Part shown: positions 53,173-61,351 of the stretch, piece after piece
How positions within the stretch are numbered: the first letter of the stretch is position 1
How the letters are laid out: every line of letters starts with the position of its first letter
NCBI RefSeq assembly: GCF_016481275.1
Contig: NZ_JAEMNW010000002.1
Location: 868,001 to 932,000, forward strand
Direction: 5' to 3'
DNA: 64,000 nucleotides
From: Antrihabitans auranticaus
GTDB lineage: Bacteria > Actinomycetota > Actinomycetes > Mycobacteriales > Mycobacteriaceae
Notes under the pieces: generated by a model
The model's input: only the letters and a program-made list of their open reading frames with translations
What the model was told of the DNA's origin: nothing
The model's database searches: none
Program-made: the position numbers and the translations under genes

Positions 53173-54039
53173 TCACGTCGGCGGCGTGAACTGACTCGCG
53201 GTGAACAACGCACCGTGTGGATCGCGAATGACCGCGTCCTTCGTCCATTCGGTGTCGTTGCGCGCAACCACGGTCCCGCCCAGCCGTTCGGCTGCCGCTG
53301 CCGTCTCGTCACGGTCGGCGACCGTGAAAGCGACGTGCCAGTGCGGTGATTCGCCGGATGCGACGGGTGCCATCCAGCCGATGGCGTCGGCGAAGCCGGG
53401 CGGAACGAATTCACCCGACTGCCGTTCGTGGATCCCGGGATCCACGGTCGCCGCAAGATGGTCCCCGTACCCGGGACGGCGGATCATCGTCGCGAAGCCC
53501 AGATCATCGACGGCCCAGCCGAAGACCTGTGTGTAGAACTCGGTCGATTTGGCGGCGTCAGCGGTGTGCAGATCGCTGAAATTCCACGTCCCCGGCGTAT
53601 TGGTGATCTGCGCACCGAGTCGCTTGTTGGCCTGGAACATGCCGAACTCGACCCCCGACGAATCGGCGCACACGACTGAGACTCCGCCTTCGCCCGCCGG
53701 AGTCGGCGGTTGGACGATACGGCCACCTGCGGCGCGCACGCGGTCTGCAGCCTGTTGGGCGTCGTCCACGGCGACGTACGTATTCCACGTCAAGTCGGTT
53801 TGTGGTGGTTCGGACGGGGACGGCTCGCGTGGGCCGCCGATGCCGGCGACATCCTTGCCGTCGATCTGTGCGATCACGTAGCGAAATGGCGTCTCAGGTG
53901 GGGTAGCGTCGGAAAAACTCCAGCCGAAAAGCCCACCGTAGAACGATTTTGCGGCTTCGATGTCCTTCGGCTCGATGTCGATCCAGGAGGTGACGCCCTC
54001 CGGGTAGGTCCGTGGTTCGGTCGTCGGCTCTTGTGTCAT
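53173..54039 (-). CDS. Two-domain VOC/glyoxalase-fold protein (CFP30B-like)
   Basis: A 288-residue protein made of two VOC domains (about 15-140 and 155-285), similar to the 27-30 kDa mycobacterial antigen CFP30B. Domain 1 has VTSWIDIEPKDIEAAKSFY, then GGLFGWSF; domain 2 has NFSDLHTADAAKSTEFYTQV, then FGWAVDD. His/Glu residues for a metal occur in HWHVAFTVAD and DPHGALFTASQF. The exact reaction is unknown. AGGAGC precedes the ATG by 7 bases. Confidence 0.9.
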   Translation of the reverse strand: MTQEPTTEPRTYPEGVTSWIDIEPKDIEAAKSFYGGLFGWSFSDATPPETPFRYVIAQIDGKDVAGIGGPREPSPSEPPQTDLTWNTYVAVDDAQQAADRVRAAGGRIVQPPTPAGEGGVSVVCADSSGVEFGMFQANKRLGAQITNTPGTWNFSDLHTADAAKSTEFYTQVFGWAVDDLGFATMIRRPGYGDHLAATVDPGIHERQSGEFVPPGFADAIGWMAPVASGESPHWHVAFTVADRDETAAAAERLGGTVVARNDTEWTKDAVIRDPHGALFTASQFTPPT

Positions 54040-54091
54040 GGAGTGCTCCTCTCGGTATGTTCACGACGCTAGCCGCGCCCACCGACAGGAT

Positions 54092-55318
54092 TCAGTTGCC
54101 TGAAGTCGAGCAACCCGGCGTTGCGGGCTCGCCCGCGAGTCGCGCCCCCAACCATTCGATGGCGTTGGGCGTACCGGTTCGAAAGACCGTTGCATGGTCG
54201 CCCTCGAGCTCTTCGAGCCGCACCGAGGCACCTTGCGCGCACCACTCGTTCTGCAGATTCTCGGCGCCCTCCTTGGGAATCCACTCGTCCTGCAGCCCCT
54301 GGTAAAGGAAGATCGGCGCCGTCGGAGGGACAGCACCCATCTTGTTCTCCGCGAGTATTTGCTGCATCAACTCGCGGGAGTACGCGTCAGGGGTCGTCGT
54401 CAGGGATTCGGCGGTGAGAAACAGGATTCCCAGCGCAGACAGCAGGGCACCGCACTGATCCTTGCGAAGTTGCATCAGGCGCAAGCCGTTGGCGTTGGTG
54501 AATTGGATCAGCTCTGGATATTCGCGGAGCACACCGAAGATGGCCGCGAGATAGATACCCGAACTGAGCGTGCCGTTCATCGACTCGTGCAGCAGGTTGT
54601 AATCGGTCGGCGCGCCGCCGAGCGCGACACCTGCGATGTTGAGTTCCGGCGCGTACGCCGGTGCGAGCTGCGCAGCCCAGCCGGACGCGATCGCGCCGCC
54701 CGAATATCCGGTGATTCCGATCGGCGCGGCAGGGGAAAGCCCTGCGCTCCGAGCTGCTCGCAACGAATCGAGCACTGTGCGGCCGGACACCAGACCTGCT
54801 GAATAGGACTGCCGCGGCCCCTGGTAGTCGGTGACGACGACCGCGACGTTCTGCGTCAGCAAGTCGCTGATGAATTCGACTTCGCCCGCCGTGCCGCGCG
54901 GGAGCGTGTACGACGGCGCGCACTGGTTGCCCAGTGAGTCGATGGCGATGTTGTAGGAAACGATCGGCCGCGGGCCGTCCCCGCTCCACGGCGCATCCGG
55001 GACGATGACGGTGGTCGCGGCCGCGATCGGACGACCCTTCGAGTCGGTCGAACGGAACAGGAACTGCGTCGACGTCGTCGGCACCGGCAGTCCAGGAATG
55101 GAGACGCCACGCGTTGCCAGAACCGTCCCCGGTGGCGTTGCCTCATAACCCGGCGCCGGGTCGAACCATGGGTCACCCAACGGCGTCGGTAGATAGAAAG
55201 CTAGGTCGGGTTGCGGATCCAATGGATTCCACACCGGTTCTGCATTGGCCTCGGTGCCTGCGAACAGAAGGAACGTCGAGGCGGCAATGGCGAGAACGCA
55301 CGACTTTCGGAAGATCAC
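54092..55318 (-). CDS. Secreted lipase (LIP family, PF03583-type)
   Basis: A 408-residue extracellular triacylglycerol lipase of the secretory LIP family. A signal peptide of about 26 residues (ending TEANA) precedes the mature enzyme. The nucleophile Ser206 is in GYSGGAIASGW. Candidate Asp and His are in GLQDEWIPKEG and LEGDHATVF. The N-terminal DPWFDPAPGYEATPPGTVL is typical of this family. Cysteines may form disulfides. It probably releases fatty acids from host or environmental lipids for uptake. Confidence 0.92.
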   Translation of the reverse strand: MIFRKSCVLAIAASTFLLFAGTEANAEPVWNPLDPQPDLAFYLPTPLGDPWFDPAPGYEATPPGTVLATRGVSIPGLPVPTTSTQFLFRSTDSKGRPIAAATTVIVPDAPWSGDGPRPIVSYNIAIDSLGNQCAPSYTLPRGTAGEVEFISDLLTQNVAVVVTDYQGPRQSYSAGLVSGRTVLDSLRAARSAGLSPAAPIGITGYSGGAIASGWAAQLAPAYAPELNIAGVALGGAPTDYNLLHESMNGTLSSGIYLAAIFGVLREYPELIQFTNANGLRLMQLRKDQCGALLSALGILFLTAESLTTTPDAYSRELMQQILAENKMGAVPPTAPIFLYQGLQDEWIPKEGAENLQNEWCAQGASVRLEELEGDHATVFRTGTPNAIEWLGARLAGEPATPGCSTSGN

Positions 55319-55336
55319 GAACCCAACCTAGCGGCT

Positions 55337-56164
55337 TCAGCTGTCTGCCAGGACCTCACGAAGGCGTGTTGCGAACGACTCGGGCGCGTGCGCGAAGCCG
55401 ATGTGGTCGCCGGGGAACCTGGTTGGCACTATGTCGAGCGCTGCTGCCAGGGCCTCCGACGTGCGTTCGCACAGCTGCGCGCCGGACTCCTCGCCGATTC
55501 CGACGATCACGCGTGACGACGCCGAGCGCAAGAGACCGAGGTCGGGAACCCAGCGCGTACTTGGCCGCAGCATGTGCGCGTGCTGGAAATGGTCGTCTGC
55601 CTCAGCCTGTGCGTCTCGTTCGCCGGCGAACATCGCCTGAAATACTTCGTCGGGCATGTGAATGTTCGCCAACGCGAGAAACTTTCGCCACGCGCCGACG
55701 GTGTCACCGGCAAGGTGCGTGGCGATGATCTCCTCGGTCTTCGCGTGCAGTTCAGCGCGATCGTCGAGCAATTCGTTGAGCGGCGGCTCATGGGCAATCG
55801 CTGTGCTGACCAGTTCGGGATGCGCCTGCACCAAGGCAAGGACGGTGAGGGCACCGCCACTGGAACCGAGGGCGATGGCGGGACCCGCGTCCAGGTGTGT
55901 GATCAGGCGCGCCAAGTCGTCGGCACGAAGTTCGGGCGTCGAGTCCCGGTCCCTGTCGTCGACACGGCTGCGCTTGATCCCGCGCGGATCGGTCGTCAGC
56001 ACGGTGTACTCGTCGGCGAGCAGATCCGCGAGTGGCGCAAACGAATCCGCGTCCATCGGGGCGCCGACCAGCACGACGAGTGGACCGGTGCCGCGCACCT
56101 CGTAGTACAGGTGAGCACCGGGAACGTTGAGCATGTGGGTTACGGGTGCGGTCGTCATGGTCAT
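55337..56164 (-). CDS. Alpha/beta hydrolase
   Basis: A 275-residue soluble alpha/beta hydrolase. The nucleophile elbow is GSSGGALTVLA, with VVLVGAPMDADS as the oxyanion region and a candidate His in FPGDHIGFAHAPE. ATG at 56164 follows AGGAGACACAA, a good ribosome site; the longer open frame has unlikely sequence. It is divergent, 73 bp apart, from an ECF sigma factor gene, which might control it. Substrate unknown. Confidence 0.9.
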   Translation of the reverse strand: MTMTTAPVTHMLNVPGAHLYYEVRGTGPLVVLVGAPMDADSFAPLADLLADEYTVLTTDPRGIKRSRVDDRDRDSTPELRADDLARLITHLDAGPAIALGSSGGALTVLALVQAHPELVSTAIAHEPPLNELLDDRAELHAKTEEIIATHLAGDTVGAWRKFLALANIHMPDEVFQAMFAGERDAQAEADDHFQHAHMLRPSTRWVPDLGLLRSASSRVIVGIGEESGAQLCERTSEALAAALDIVPTRFPGDHIGFAHAPESFATRLREVLADS

Positions 56165-56237
56165 TTGTGTCTCCTGGTTTCCCGAGCCGTTCGAGCTGTC
56201 GAGATGAAGACTCCGCAGATGCGGCAGACTCATCGGT

Positions 56238-57230
56238 GTGAGCCGAAGCAGAATTTCTGTCGACGACGATCTCGCTCGCGCGCGCAGCGGGGACGATGCA
56301 GCGTTCACGCGAATCGTCGAGCCGCTACGACGCGAGTTGCACGCGCACTGCTACCGGATGCTGGGCTCGACACACGATGCCGAGGATGCCCTGCAGGACG
56401 CACTCGTTCGGGCATGGCGCGCGGTCGGCCAATTCGAGGGGCGAAGCTCGTTCAGATCGTGGTTGTACACGGTGGCAACGCGGACGTGCCTCGACCTGGT
56501 CGAACTCCGGGGTAAGCGAGCGCTGCCGGTCGATCTCGGACCGGCGAGCGACCACGCAGTCGTGGGTGACCGACCGCTGACCGACACGGCATGGCTCGGC
56601 CCGTACCCCGACGCCCAGTACGAGCAGCGCGAAGCGGTGGAGCTGGCTTTCGTTGCTGCACTGCAGCACCTGCCCGGAAATCAGCGCGCGGCACTGTTGC
56701 TGTTCGAGGTCCTCGGCTTCTCGGCGGCCGAAATTGCGGGCGTTATGGACACGTCTGTCGCGTCGGTCAACAGCGCACTGCAGCGAGCTCGACGAATCGT
56801 GGCAGAGAAGGTGCCGTCGGTAAGTCAAGCGCAGACTGTCCGCGAACTCGGCGACCTGCGGTTGCGCCAGATCGTCGACGACTTCACCGGTGCCCTCGAA
56901 CGCGGCGACGCCGACGCACTTGTTGCCCTGCTTACCGCGGACGTCACATGGTCCATGCCACCGTTGCCGCACTGGTACCACGGATTGGCGGCGGTCACTG
57001 ATTTTGCGACCAGCGTTCCGTTGTCTTCCTGCGGCGCTTGGCGGCGACTCCCGACGACTGCCAACGGTCAGCCCGCACTCGGCTCGTATCTGTGGGACCC
57101 CGATTCCGAGACGCATCTCCCGTTCGCGATCGACGTTCTCACTCTGCGCGCGGACAGGATCTGTGAGATCACGACCTTCATCGGCCCGGAACACCATGCC
57201 GCATTCGGGCTACCGGAGTTCGTGCACTGA
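56238..57230 (+). CDS. ECF sigma factor with C-terminal SnoaL domain (SigG/SigJ-like)
   Basis: A 330-residue RNA polymerase sigma factor. Region 2 is at about 25-95 (HAHCYRMLGSTHDAEDALQD and FRSWLYTVATRTCLD), region 4 at about 140-190 (LPGNQRAALLLFEVLGFSAA and EIAGVMDTSVASVNSALQRAR), then a SnoaL/NTF2-like domain (about 205-330; LRQIVDDFTGALERGDADAL). Such extended ECF factors have no usual anti-sigma gene; the tail regulates activity. The start is GTG at 56238 with no strong ribosome site. It is divergent from a hydrolase that may be a target. Confidence 0.88.
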   Translation: MSRSRISVDDDLARARSGDDAAFTRIVEPLRRELHAHCYRMLGSTHDAEDALQDALVRAWRAVGQFEGRSSFRSWLYTVATRTCLDLVELRGKRALPVDLGPASDHAVVGDRPLTDTAWLGPYPDAQYEQREAVELAFVAALQHLPGNQRAALLLFEVLGFSAAEIAGVMDTSVASVNSALQRARRIVAEKVPSVSQAQTVRELGDLRLRQIVDDFTGALERGDADALVALLTADVTWSMPPLPHWYHGLAAVTDFATSVPLSSCGAWRRLPTTANGQPALGSYLWDPDSETHLPFAIDVLTLRADRICEITTFIGPEHHAAFGLPEFVH

Positions 57231-57245
57231 TCCGCGAGGCCCGGC

Positions 57246-57806
57246 TCAGCGCTGTGCTGTGTGCAGCTCGACGAGTTCGGTCATGTGCTTGATCGTGCTG
57301 TCGAGAGGTGCGGTCGACTGAGCCGCGACCGACAGCACCACCGCACCCTCGATCGCGGCGACGATCGTCGTAGCAAGGGATTTCGCGGTGCCGCTGGGGA
57401 CGTGTTCGGCATCGAGTCGCTCTGCGAGGAGCGTGGCCCACCGGTCGAACGCTTCGCTGGCCGCGTCAGCCGCCGCCGCCGACTCGGATCTGCCGAGCGC
57501 GGCGGCCACGATCGGACAGCCGGCCGCGAAGTCGCTCGACTGCAGGACGTGCCGCCACGACTCACCGAAGGCCAGCAGCGCGTCGCGTGGATTGCCCGTG
57601 AAGGTTGCGATAAGCCCTTCCATCGCGCGGCCTGCGACGCGGGTCGCTTCGGCAACCAATTCGGACTTGCCTCCCGGAAAGTTCAGGTAGATCGCGCGCC
57701 GCGAGCGTCCGCTGTGTTCCACCAGTTGGGTGACGCCCGTGCCCGCAATACCGTTGCGACGCATCAGGTCGATGGCGCTCTGGATGAGTCCGTCTCGCGC
57801 TGCCAT
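57246..57806 (-). CDS. TetR-family transcriptional regulator
   Basis: A 186-residue TetR-type regulator. The helix-turn-helix is at about 5-50 (LIQSAIDLMRRNGIAGTGV, then HSGRSRRAIYLNFPGGKSELV). The ligand domain has a C-x-x-V stretch in FAAGCPIVAAALG. AAGGAT lies about 8 bases before the ATG. It is divergent from the OYE-DUF385 gene across a 97-bp gap with two near-identical 16-bp operators, strongly suggesting autoregulation and control of that enzyme. Confidence 0.93.
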   Translation of the reverse strand: MAARDGLIQSAIDLMRRNGIAGTGVTQLVEHSGRSRRAIYLNFPGGKSELVAEATRVAGRAMEGLIATFTGNPRDALLAFGESWRHVLQSSDFAAGCPIVAAALGRSESAAAADAASEAFDRWATLLAERLDAEHVPSGTAKSLATTIVAAIEGAVVLSVAAQSTAPLDSTIKHMTELVELHTAQR

Positions 57807-57822
57807 CCGAGATCCTTCCCGC

Positions 57823-57851
57823 TTGACCTATACCGATCGTTCTACTACCTT
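57823..57851 (+). promoter_or_regulatory. Promoter with operator in spacer (OYE gene)
   Basis: A -35 TTGACC (57823-57828) and -10 TACCTT (57846-57851) with exactly 17 bp between them. The spacer contains the first TetR-type operator TATACCGATCGTTCTA (57829-57844). A repressor bound there would directly block RNA polymerase. Confidence 0.65.
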
Positions 57852-57860
57852 AGCATCGAG

Positions 57861-57876
57861 TAGACCGATCGGTATA
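57861..57876. promoter_or_regulatory. Second TetR operator, inverted copy
   Basis: TAGACCGATCGGTATA; its reverse complement differs at one position from the site at 57829-57844. It lies immediately downstream of the predicted start site. The core ACCGATCGGT is a perfect palindrome. Confidence 0.65.
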
Positions 57877-57903
57877 GCGTGCTGAACGAAGGAGCTTTCG
57901 CCC

Positions 57904-59622
57904 ATGACCGTCCTACACGATGCGCTCCCGCTACCCTGCGGTCAGGTGTTGCCGAACAGGTTGATGAAGTCGGCTTTGAGCGAAGGCCTTGGCACGACCG
58001 GTCATGGCCCGGACCAGCGTCTGGAGCGCCTCTACACGCGTTGGGGCGCAGGTGGTTACGGACTCGTCGTGACGGGAAATGTCATGGTGGATCGCCGCCA
58101 TCTCGGGGAGCCCGGGAACGTCGTGATCGAAGACGAACGTGACCTCGATGGGCTCACGCGCTGGGCGAAGACGACGCAGGACGGCGGCGTACCCATCTGG
58201 ATGCAGTTGAACCATCCGGGGCGGCAGGCAAATCCGCTTGCGACGCGCGACAAGCCGGTGGCACCGTCTGCCGTCGGACTGAACGTTCCCGGCGCACCCG
58301 CGCCGCGCGAACTGACGGACGCCGAGATCGAGGACGTCATCGATCGCTTCGCAATTGCTGCCCGAGTGGCAGAAACTGCCGGGTTCAACGGCGTTCAGGT
58401 CCATGGCGCGCACGGGTATCTGGTGTCGCAGTTCCTCTCGCCGCGAGTGAACAAGCGGACCGACCGGTGGGGCGGCGACCCGGAACGGCGCATGCGATTC
58501 GTGCTCGAGGTCGTGCGCCGGATCCGCGCCGAAGTGACGCCGGGGTTTGCCGTCGGCATCAAGCTGAACTCGGCGGACTTTCAGCGCGGCGGGTTCACCG
58601 AAGCGGAATCGCGTTCGGTGGTCGAACAACTCGCGTGTGAACGCATCGATCTCATCGAAATCAGTGGCGGTAGTTATGAATCGCCGGCGATGATGGGCCG
58701 TCCCGTGTCGAAGTCGACGAGCACTCGTGCCCGTGAGGCGTACTTCCTCGAATACGCCCAATCCGTACGCGACGTCGCGCGCAACGTCCCGCTGGCCGTC
58801 ACCGGCGGCTTCCGTTCGCACTCGGCGATGGTCGAAGCAGTGGTGACCGGCGCATGCGACGTCGTCGGGCTCGGTCGGCCGACAACCCTCGCTCCCACCG
58901 CTGCGTCCGACATCCTGACCGAACGGCGAACGGCTCTGCACACGCCGCACATCAGTCTCAGCCTCCCCGAACGGGTTTCGGCCATGGCCAGCGTGAAGAG
59001 CGTCAACGGCGCGTTGGATCTGCAGTGGCACACCGATCAGCTGCATCGAATGGGCGCGGGTGCGGAGCCCGATCCCGACCGCACGCCGTGGCTCACCGCG
59101 GCAACCATGTTCAAACGAAATGGCGTCGACGCATTCCGGAGCAAAAGGAGTTCTACGGTGACCCAGAACGGTAAGTCGCACAAGAAAGACAGCACGCTGC
59201 GCAAGTTCAAGTTCGAGCGCGCCGTCGGGCGCTACGTCGCGAACCCGGCCGTTCGCGCACTCGATCGCATCGGAATCCAAACCTCGCTGGCAACCGAACT
59301 CGAAACGATCGGCCGCAAGACCGGGCAGGCCCGGCGCGTGCCGGTCGCGGCGTCGTTCGACGCAGCCGGCGCCTGGGTGATCTCCCAGCACGGCACGCGT
59401 TCAGGCTGGGGTATCAACATCGGCGCCAACCCGCAGGTGCGTATCCGGCAGGGCGATCGGTGGCGTACCGGCACCGCTGTCTTCCAGCACGACGACGACG
59501 TTGTCGCGCGGGCGCAGACGTTTTCGTCGAATCCGATCCTCGGAAGATTGAGTGCCGCGACGTTCCGCGCTCTGCAGAGCACGCCGATTTCGGTGCGAAT
59601 CACCTTTACCGACAACAGCTGA
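57904..59622 (+). CDS. Old Yellow Enzyme-type reductase fused to DUF385 (F420-type) domain
   Basis: A 572-residue open frame with two domains. Residues 1 to about 410 form an NADH:flavin oxidoreductase of the Old Yellow Enzyme type, with IWMQLNHPGRQ, HGAHGYLVSQFLSP, RTDRWGG and VTGGFRSHS. Residues 419-572 form a deazaflavin-dependent nitroreductase (DUF385/Ddn-like) domain, with TELETIGRKTGQARRVPVAA and GWGINIGANPQVRI. An internal AAGGAG (59145-59150) lies 7 bases before an in-frame GTG (59158). The downstream domain could therefore also be made alone. The upstream TetR and twin operators control the unit. Confidence 0.85.
   Translation: MTVLHDALPLPCGQVLPNRLMKSALSEGLGTTGHGPDQRLERLYTRWGAGGYGLVVTGNVMVDRRHLGEPGNVVIEDERDLDGLTRWAKTTQDGGVPIWMQLNHPGRQANPLATRDKPVAPSAVGLNVPGAPAPRELTDAEIEDVIDRFAIAARVAETAGFNGVQVHGAHGYLVSQFLSPRVNKRTDRWGGDPERRMRFVLEVVRRIRAEVTPGFAVGIKLNSADFQRGGFTEAESRSVVEQLACERIDLIEISGGSYESPAMMGRPVSKSTSTRAREAYFLEYAQSVRDVARNVPLAVTGGFRSHSAMVEAVVTGACDVVGLGRPTTLAPTAASDILTERRTALHTPHISLSLPERVSAMASVKSVNGALDLQWHTDQLHRMGAGAEPDPDRTPWLTAATMFKRNGVDAFRSKRSSTVTQNGKSHKKDSTLRKFKFERAVGRYVANPAVRALDRIGIQTSLATELETIGRKTGQARRVPVAASFDAAGAWVISQHGTRSGWGINIGANPQVRIRQGDRWRTGTAVFQHDDDVVARAQTFSSNPILGRLSAATFRALQSTPISVRITFTDNS
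59145..59160 (+). promoter_or_regulatory. Internal ribosome site and in-frame GTG
   Basis: AAGGAG, seven bases, then GTG at 59158, in frame with the OYE open frame (codon 419) and at the exact boundary of the DUF385 domain. This is the standard layout of a gene start, and it lies inside a continuous frame with no stop codon between the domains. Confidence 0.55.
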
Positions 59623-59623
59623 C

Positions 59624-60103
59624 TCAGTGCGTGGGTAACACGCAGGCAGTGTCGAGGCCCAGCACTCGGTTGAGTCGGCCGAAAGCCAGCCAGGATCCCA
59701 GACACATGCTCAGTTCGACCACTTCACGCTGGTCGTAGACGGCGAGCATGCGGGCCCAGAAGTCGTCGTCGATGTTGTGGTGGTCGAGTGCGTACAACTC
59801 GGCGTACTCGGCCGCCAGCCTGGTGCGGTCGTCGAAGGCATCGGTGGTGCGCCACTCGCGCACGGCCTGGTCGAATGTGACCTCCACCTTGACGCCGTCC
59901 CGTTCGGTTCGCCAGTCCTGGCAGAAGATGCAGCCGTTGATCTGCGCGATCCGCAGACGCGCCGCTTCGAATTCCCGTAGCCCGAGAGTCGAATCGGAGT
60001 AGACCTTCAGCGACAGCTTTGCTGCCGCGCCGCCGATGCCCGGGACCATGTCGCCCCAAACGTAGGAGATCGGGTCTTTGCCTTGGGGGACATCGATGAT
60101 CAT
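59624..60103 (-). CDS. Carboxymuconolactone decarboxylase/AhpD-fold protein
   Basis: A 159-residue AhpD-fold protein. The Cys pair C58-x-x-C61 is in GCIFCQDW; the His normally found shortly after the second Cys is replaced by Arg. The LRIAQING stretch is typical of the family. It is the second gene of an operon: its ATG at 60103 overlaps the stop of the DapB-like gene. Expected roles are peroxidase-like redox or decarboxylase activity; neither can be decided from sequence. Confidence 0.87.
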   Translation of the reverse strand: MIIDVPQGKDPISYVWGDMVPGIGGAAAKLSLKVYSDSTLGLREFEAARLRIAQINGCIFCQDWRTERDGVKVEVTFDQAVREWRTTDAFDDRTRLAAEYAELYALDHHNIDDDFWARMLAVYDQREVVELSMCLGSWLAFGRLNRVLGLDTACVLPTH

Positions 60104-61197
60104 GCTGGTGCCATCCTCGCGAGTTTGCCGACCGCGGGGGTCAGCGGGACATCCAATGCGTCGTAGAGGCCGGGTCCGGCGGCCCGCAGCCAGCCGATGG
60201 CGTTGACCAATCTGCCTACCGCGGTGGCATTTCCGCCCGCCGCCTTGTTGCCGCCCTCGTCGGTCGCGGTGACGGCGATCTCGATGCGCGGACGCCCTTC
60301 GATGATCACCTTGTGCACGCCGTCGCCGCCGTCGGGCGGCAATGGCCAATCCGGCGCGCACGCGGGGTGGATCCGGGTGATGTGCTCGATGACGATCAGC
60401 GGCTCACCCCCGACAATGCCTTGAACTTCGAACCACAGCGCGCCCTGGGTGCCCGCTTCGAACGTGCCCATCTGCGCGGTCTCGATCGTCGTCTCGAGTG
60501 GCCGCCGGAGCAGCGTTTCGCGAATCTCGTCGACTTCGACGCCGAGCGCTCTGGCAATGAGTCGAATCTGGCCGCCCCACACCATCGTTGGAATGGACGG
60601 TGCGACCATCGGCGGCAGGTAGTCGAGCGGTTGCCCCATGCCGACGAGATATCGCACCGAATCGGGCTGGTCGTAAGTCGCGTAATCGAAAATCTCCTGG
60701 CACCGAACCTGATCGACCGTCGACGCCAGACCGGTCGCGAGAATCGGCAAAACGTCGTTGCCCCAGCCGGGGTCGACGCCCGACACGAAGAGTGATCCGC
60801 CACCCTCGGCGATGGCGGCCAGAATCGGCTCCCGAAGTTCCGGGGGAGCCGACCGAGGGTCGTACAACGCGTAAATCGACGGCGTGACCACGGTGGCGCC
60901 CGCGCGAATTGCCCTGCAAATGTCGGTCAGCGCCTCGTCGGGACGGATGTCCCCGGAAGCGGCATACACAACGGCTTCCGCGCCGGACAGCGCGGCGTCT
61001 ATGTCGGCGCTGCCTGTGACGCCGAGCGTACGGTCGAGATCCGCGAGGTCCCCGGCATCTCGACCGACTTTGGCAAGGTTGTGCACGATCACCGCGACAA
61101 GGTCCATGTCGGGATGTGCATCGACCGCGCGGATCGCCGCCCGACCGACATTTCCCGTTCCCCACACGACTGTTCGGACCGGATTCTGCGTGCCCAT
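60100..61197 (-). CDS. DapB-like NAD(P)-dependent dehydrogenase
   Basis: A 365-residue Rossmann-fold protein of the dihydrodipicolinate-reductase-like / amine dehydrogenase family, common in mycolata. The N-terminal motif is TVVWGTGNVGRAAIRAV. A long C-terminal domain has TFEAGTQGALWFEVQGIVGG, then EHITRIHPACAPDWP. ATG at 61197 is chosen over one seven codons upstream. A KstR-type box lies 14 bp upstream, suggesting control by the cholesterol-catabolism repressor. Its stop overlaps the next gene by 4 bp. Confidence 0.87.
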   Translation of the reverse strand: MGTQNPVRTVVWGTGNVGRAAIRAVDAHPDMDLVAVIVHNLAKVGRDAGDLADLDRTLGVTGSADIDAALSGAEAVVYAASGDIRPDEALTDICRAIRAGATVVTPSIYALYDPRSAPPELREPILAAIAEGGGSLFVSGVDPGWGNDVLPILATGLASTVDQVRCQEIFDYATYDQPDSVRYLVGMGQPLDYLPPMVAPSIPTMVWGGQIRLIARALGVEVDEIRETLLRRPLETTIETAQMGTFEAGTQGALWFEVQGIVGGEPLIVIEHITRIHPACAPDWPLPPDGGDGVHKVIIEGRPRIEIAVTATDEGGNKAAGGNATAVGRLVNAIGWLRAAGPGLYDALDVPLTPAVGKLARMAPA

Positions 61198-61210
61198 ACT
61201 TCGCACGATA

Positions 61211-61224
61211 TAGAACACGTTCCA
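61211..61224 (-). promoter_or_regulatory. KstR-type operator box
   Basis: TAGAACACGTTCCA matches the published KstR consensus TNNAACNNGTTNNA at every specified position and has the AAC/GTT arms with AC spacer. It lies 14 bp upstream of the DapB-like start codon, in the promoter region. Confidence 0.6.
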
Positions 61225-61351
61225 GTTTTTAAAGGGGTCCGGACAGCGAACTTGGGCGACCGTTCAACTTGTTCGCCGCATATCCGTGACGGGCCGATAC
61301 GGAAGTGCAAGAATTCGACGAGATTGCGGAACGCCACACAAAGGACACGTG

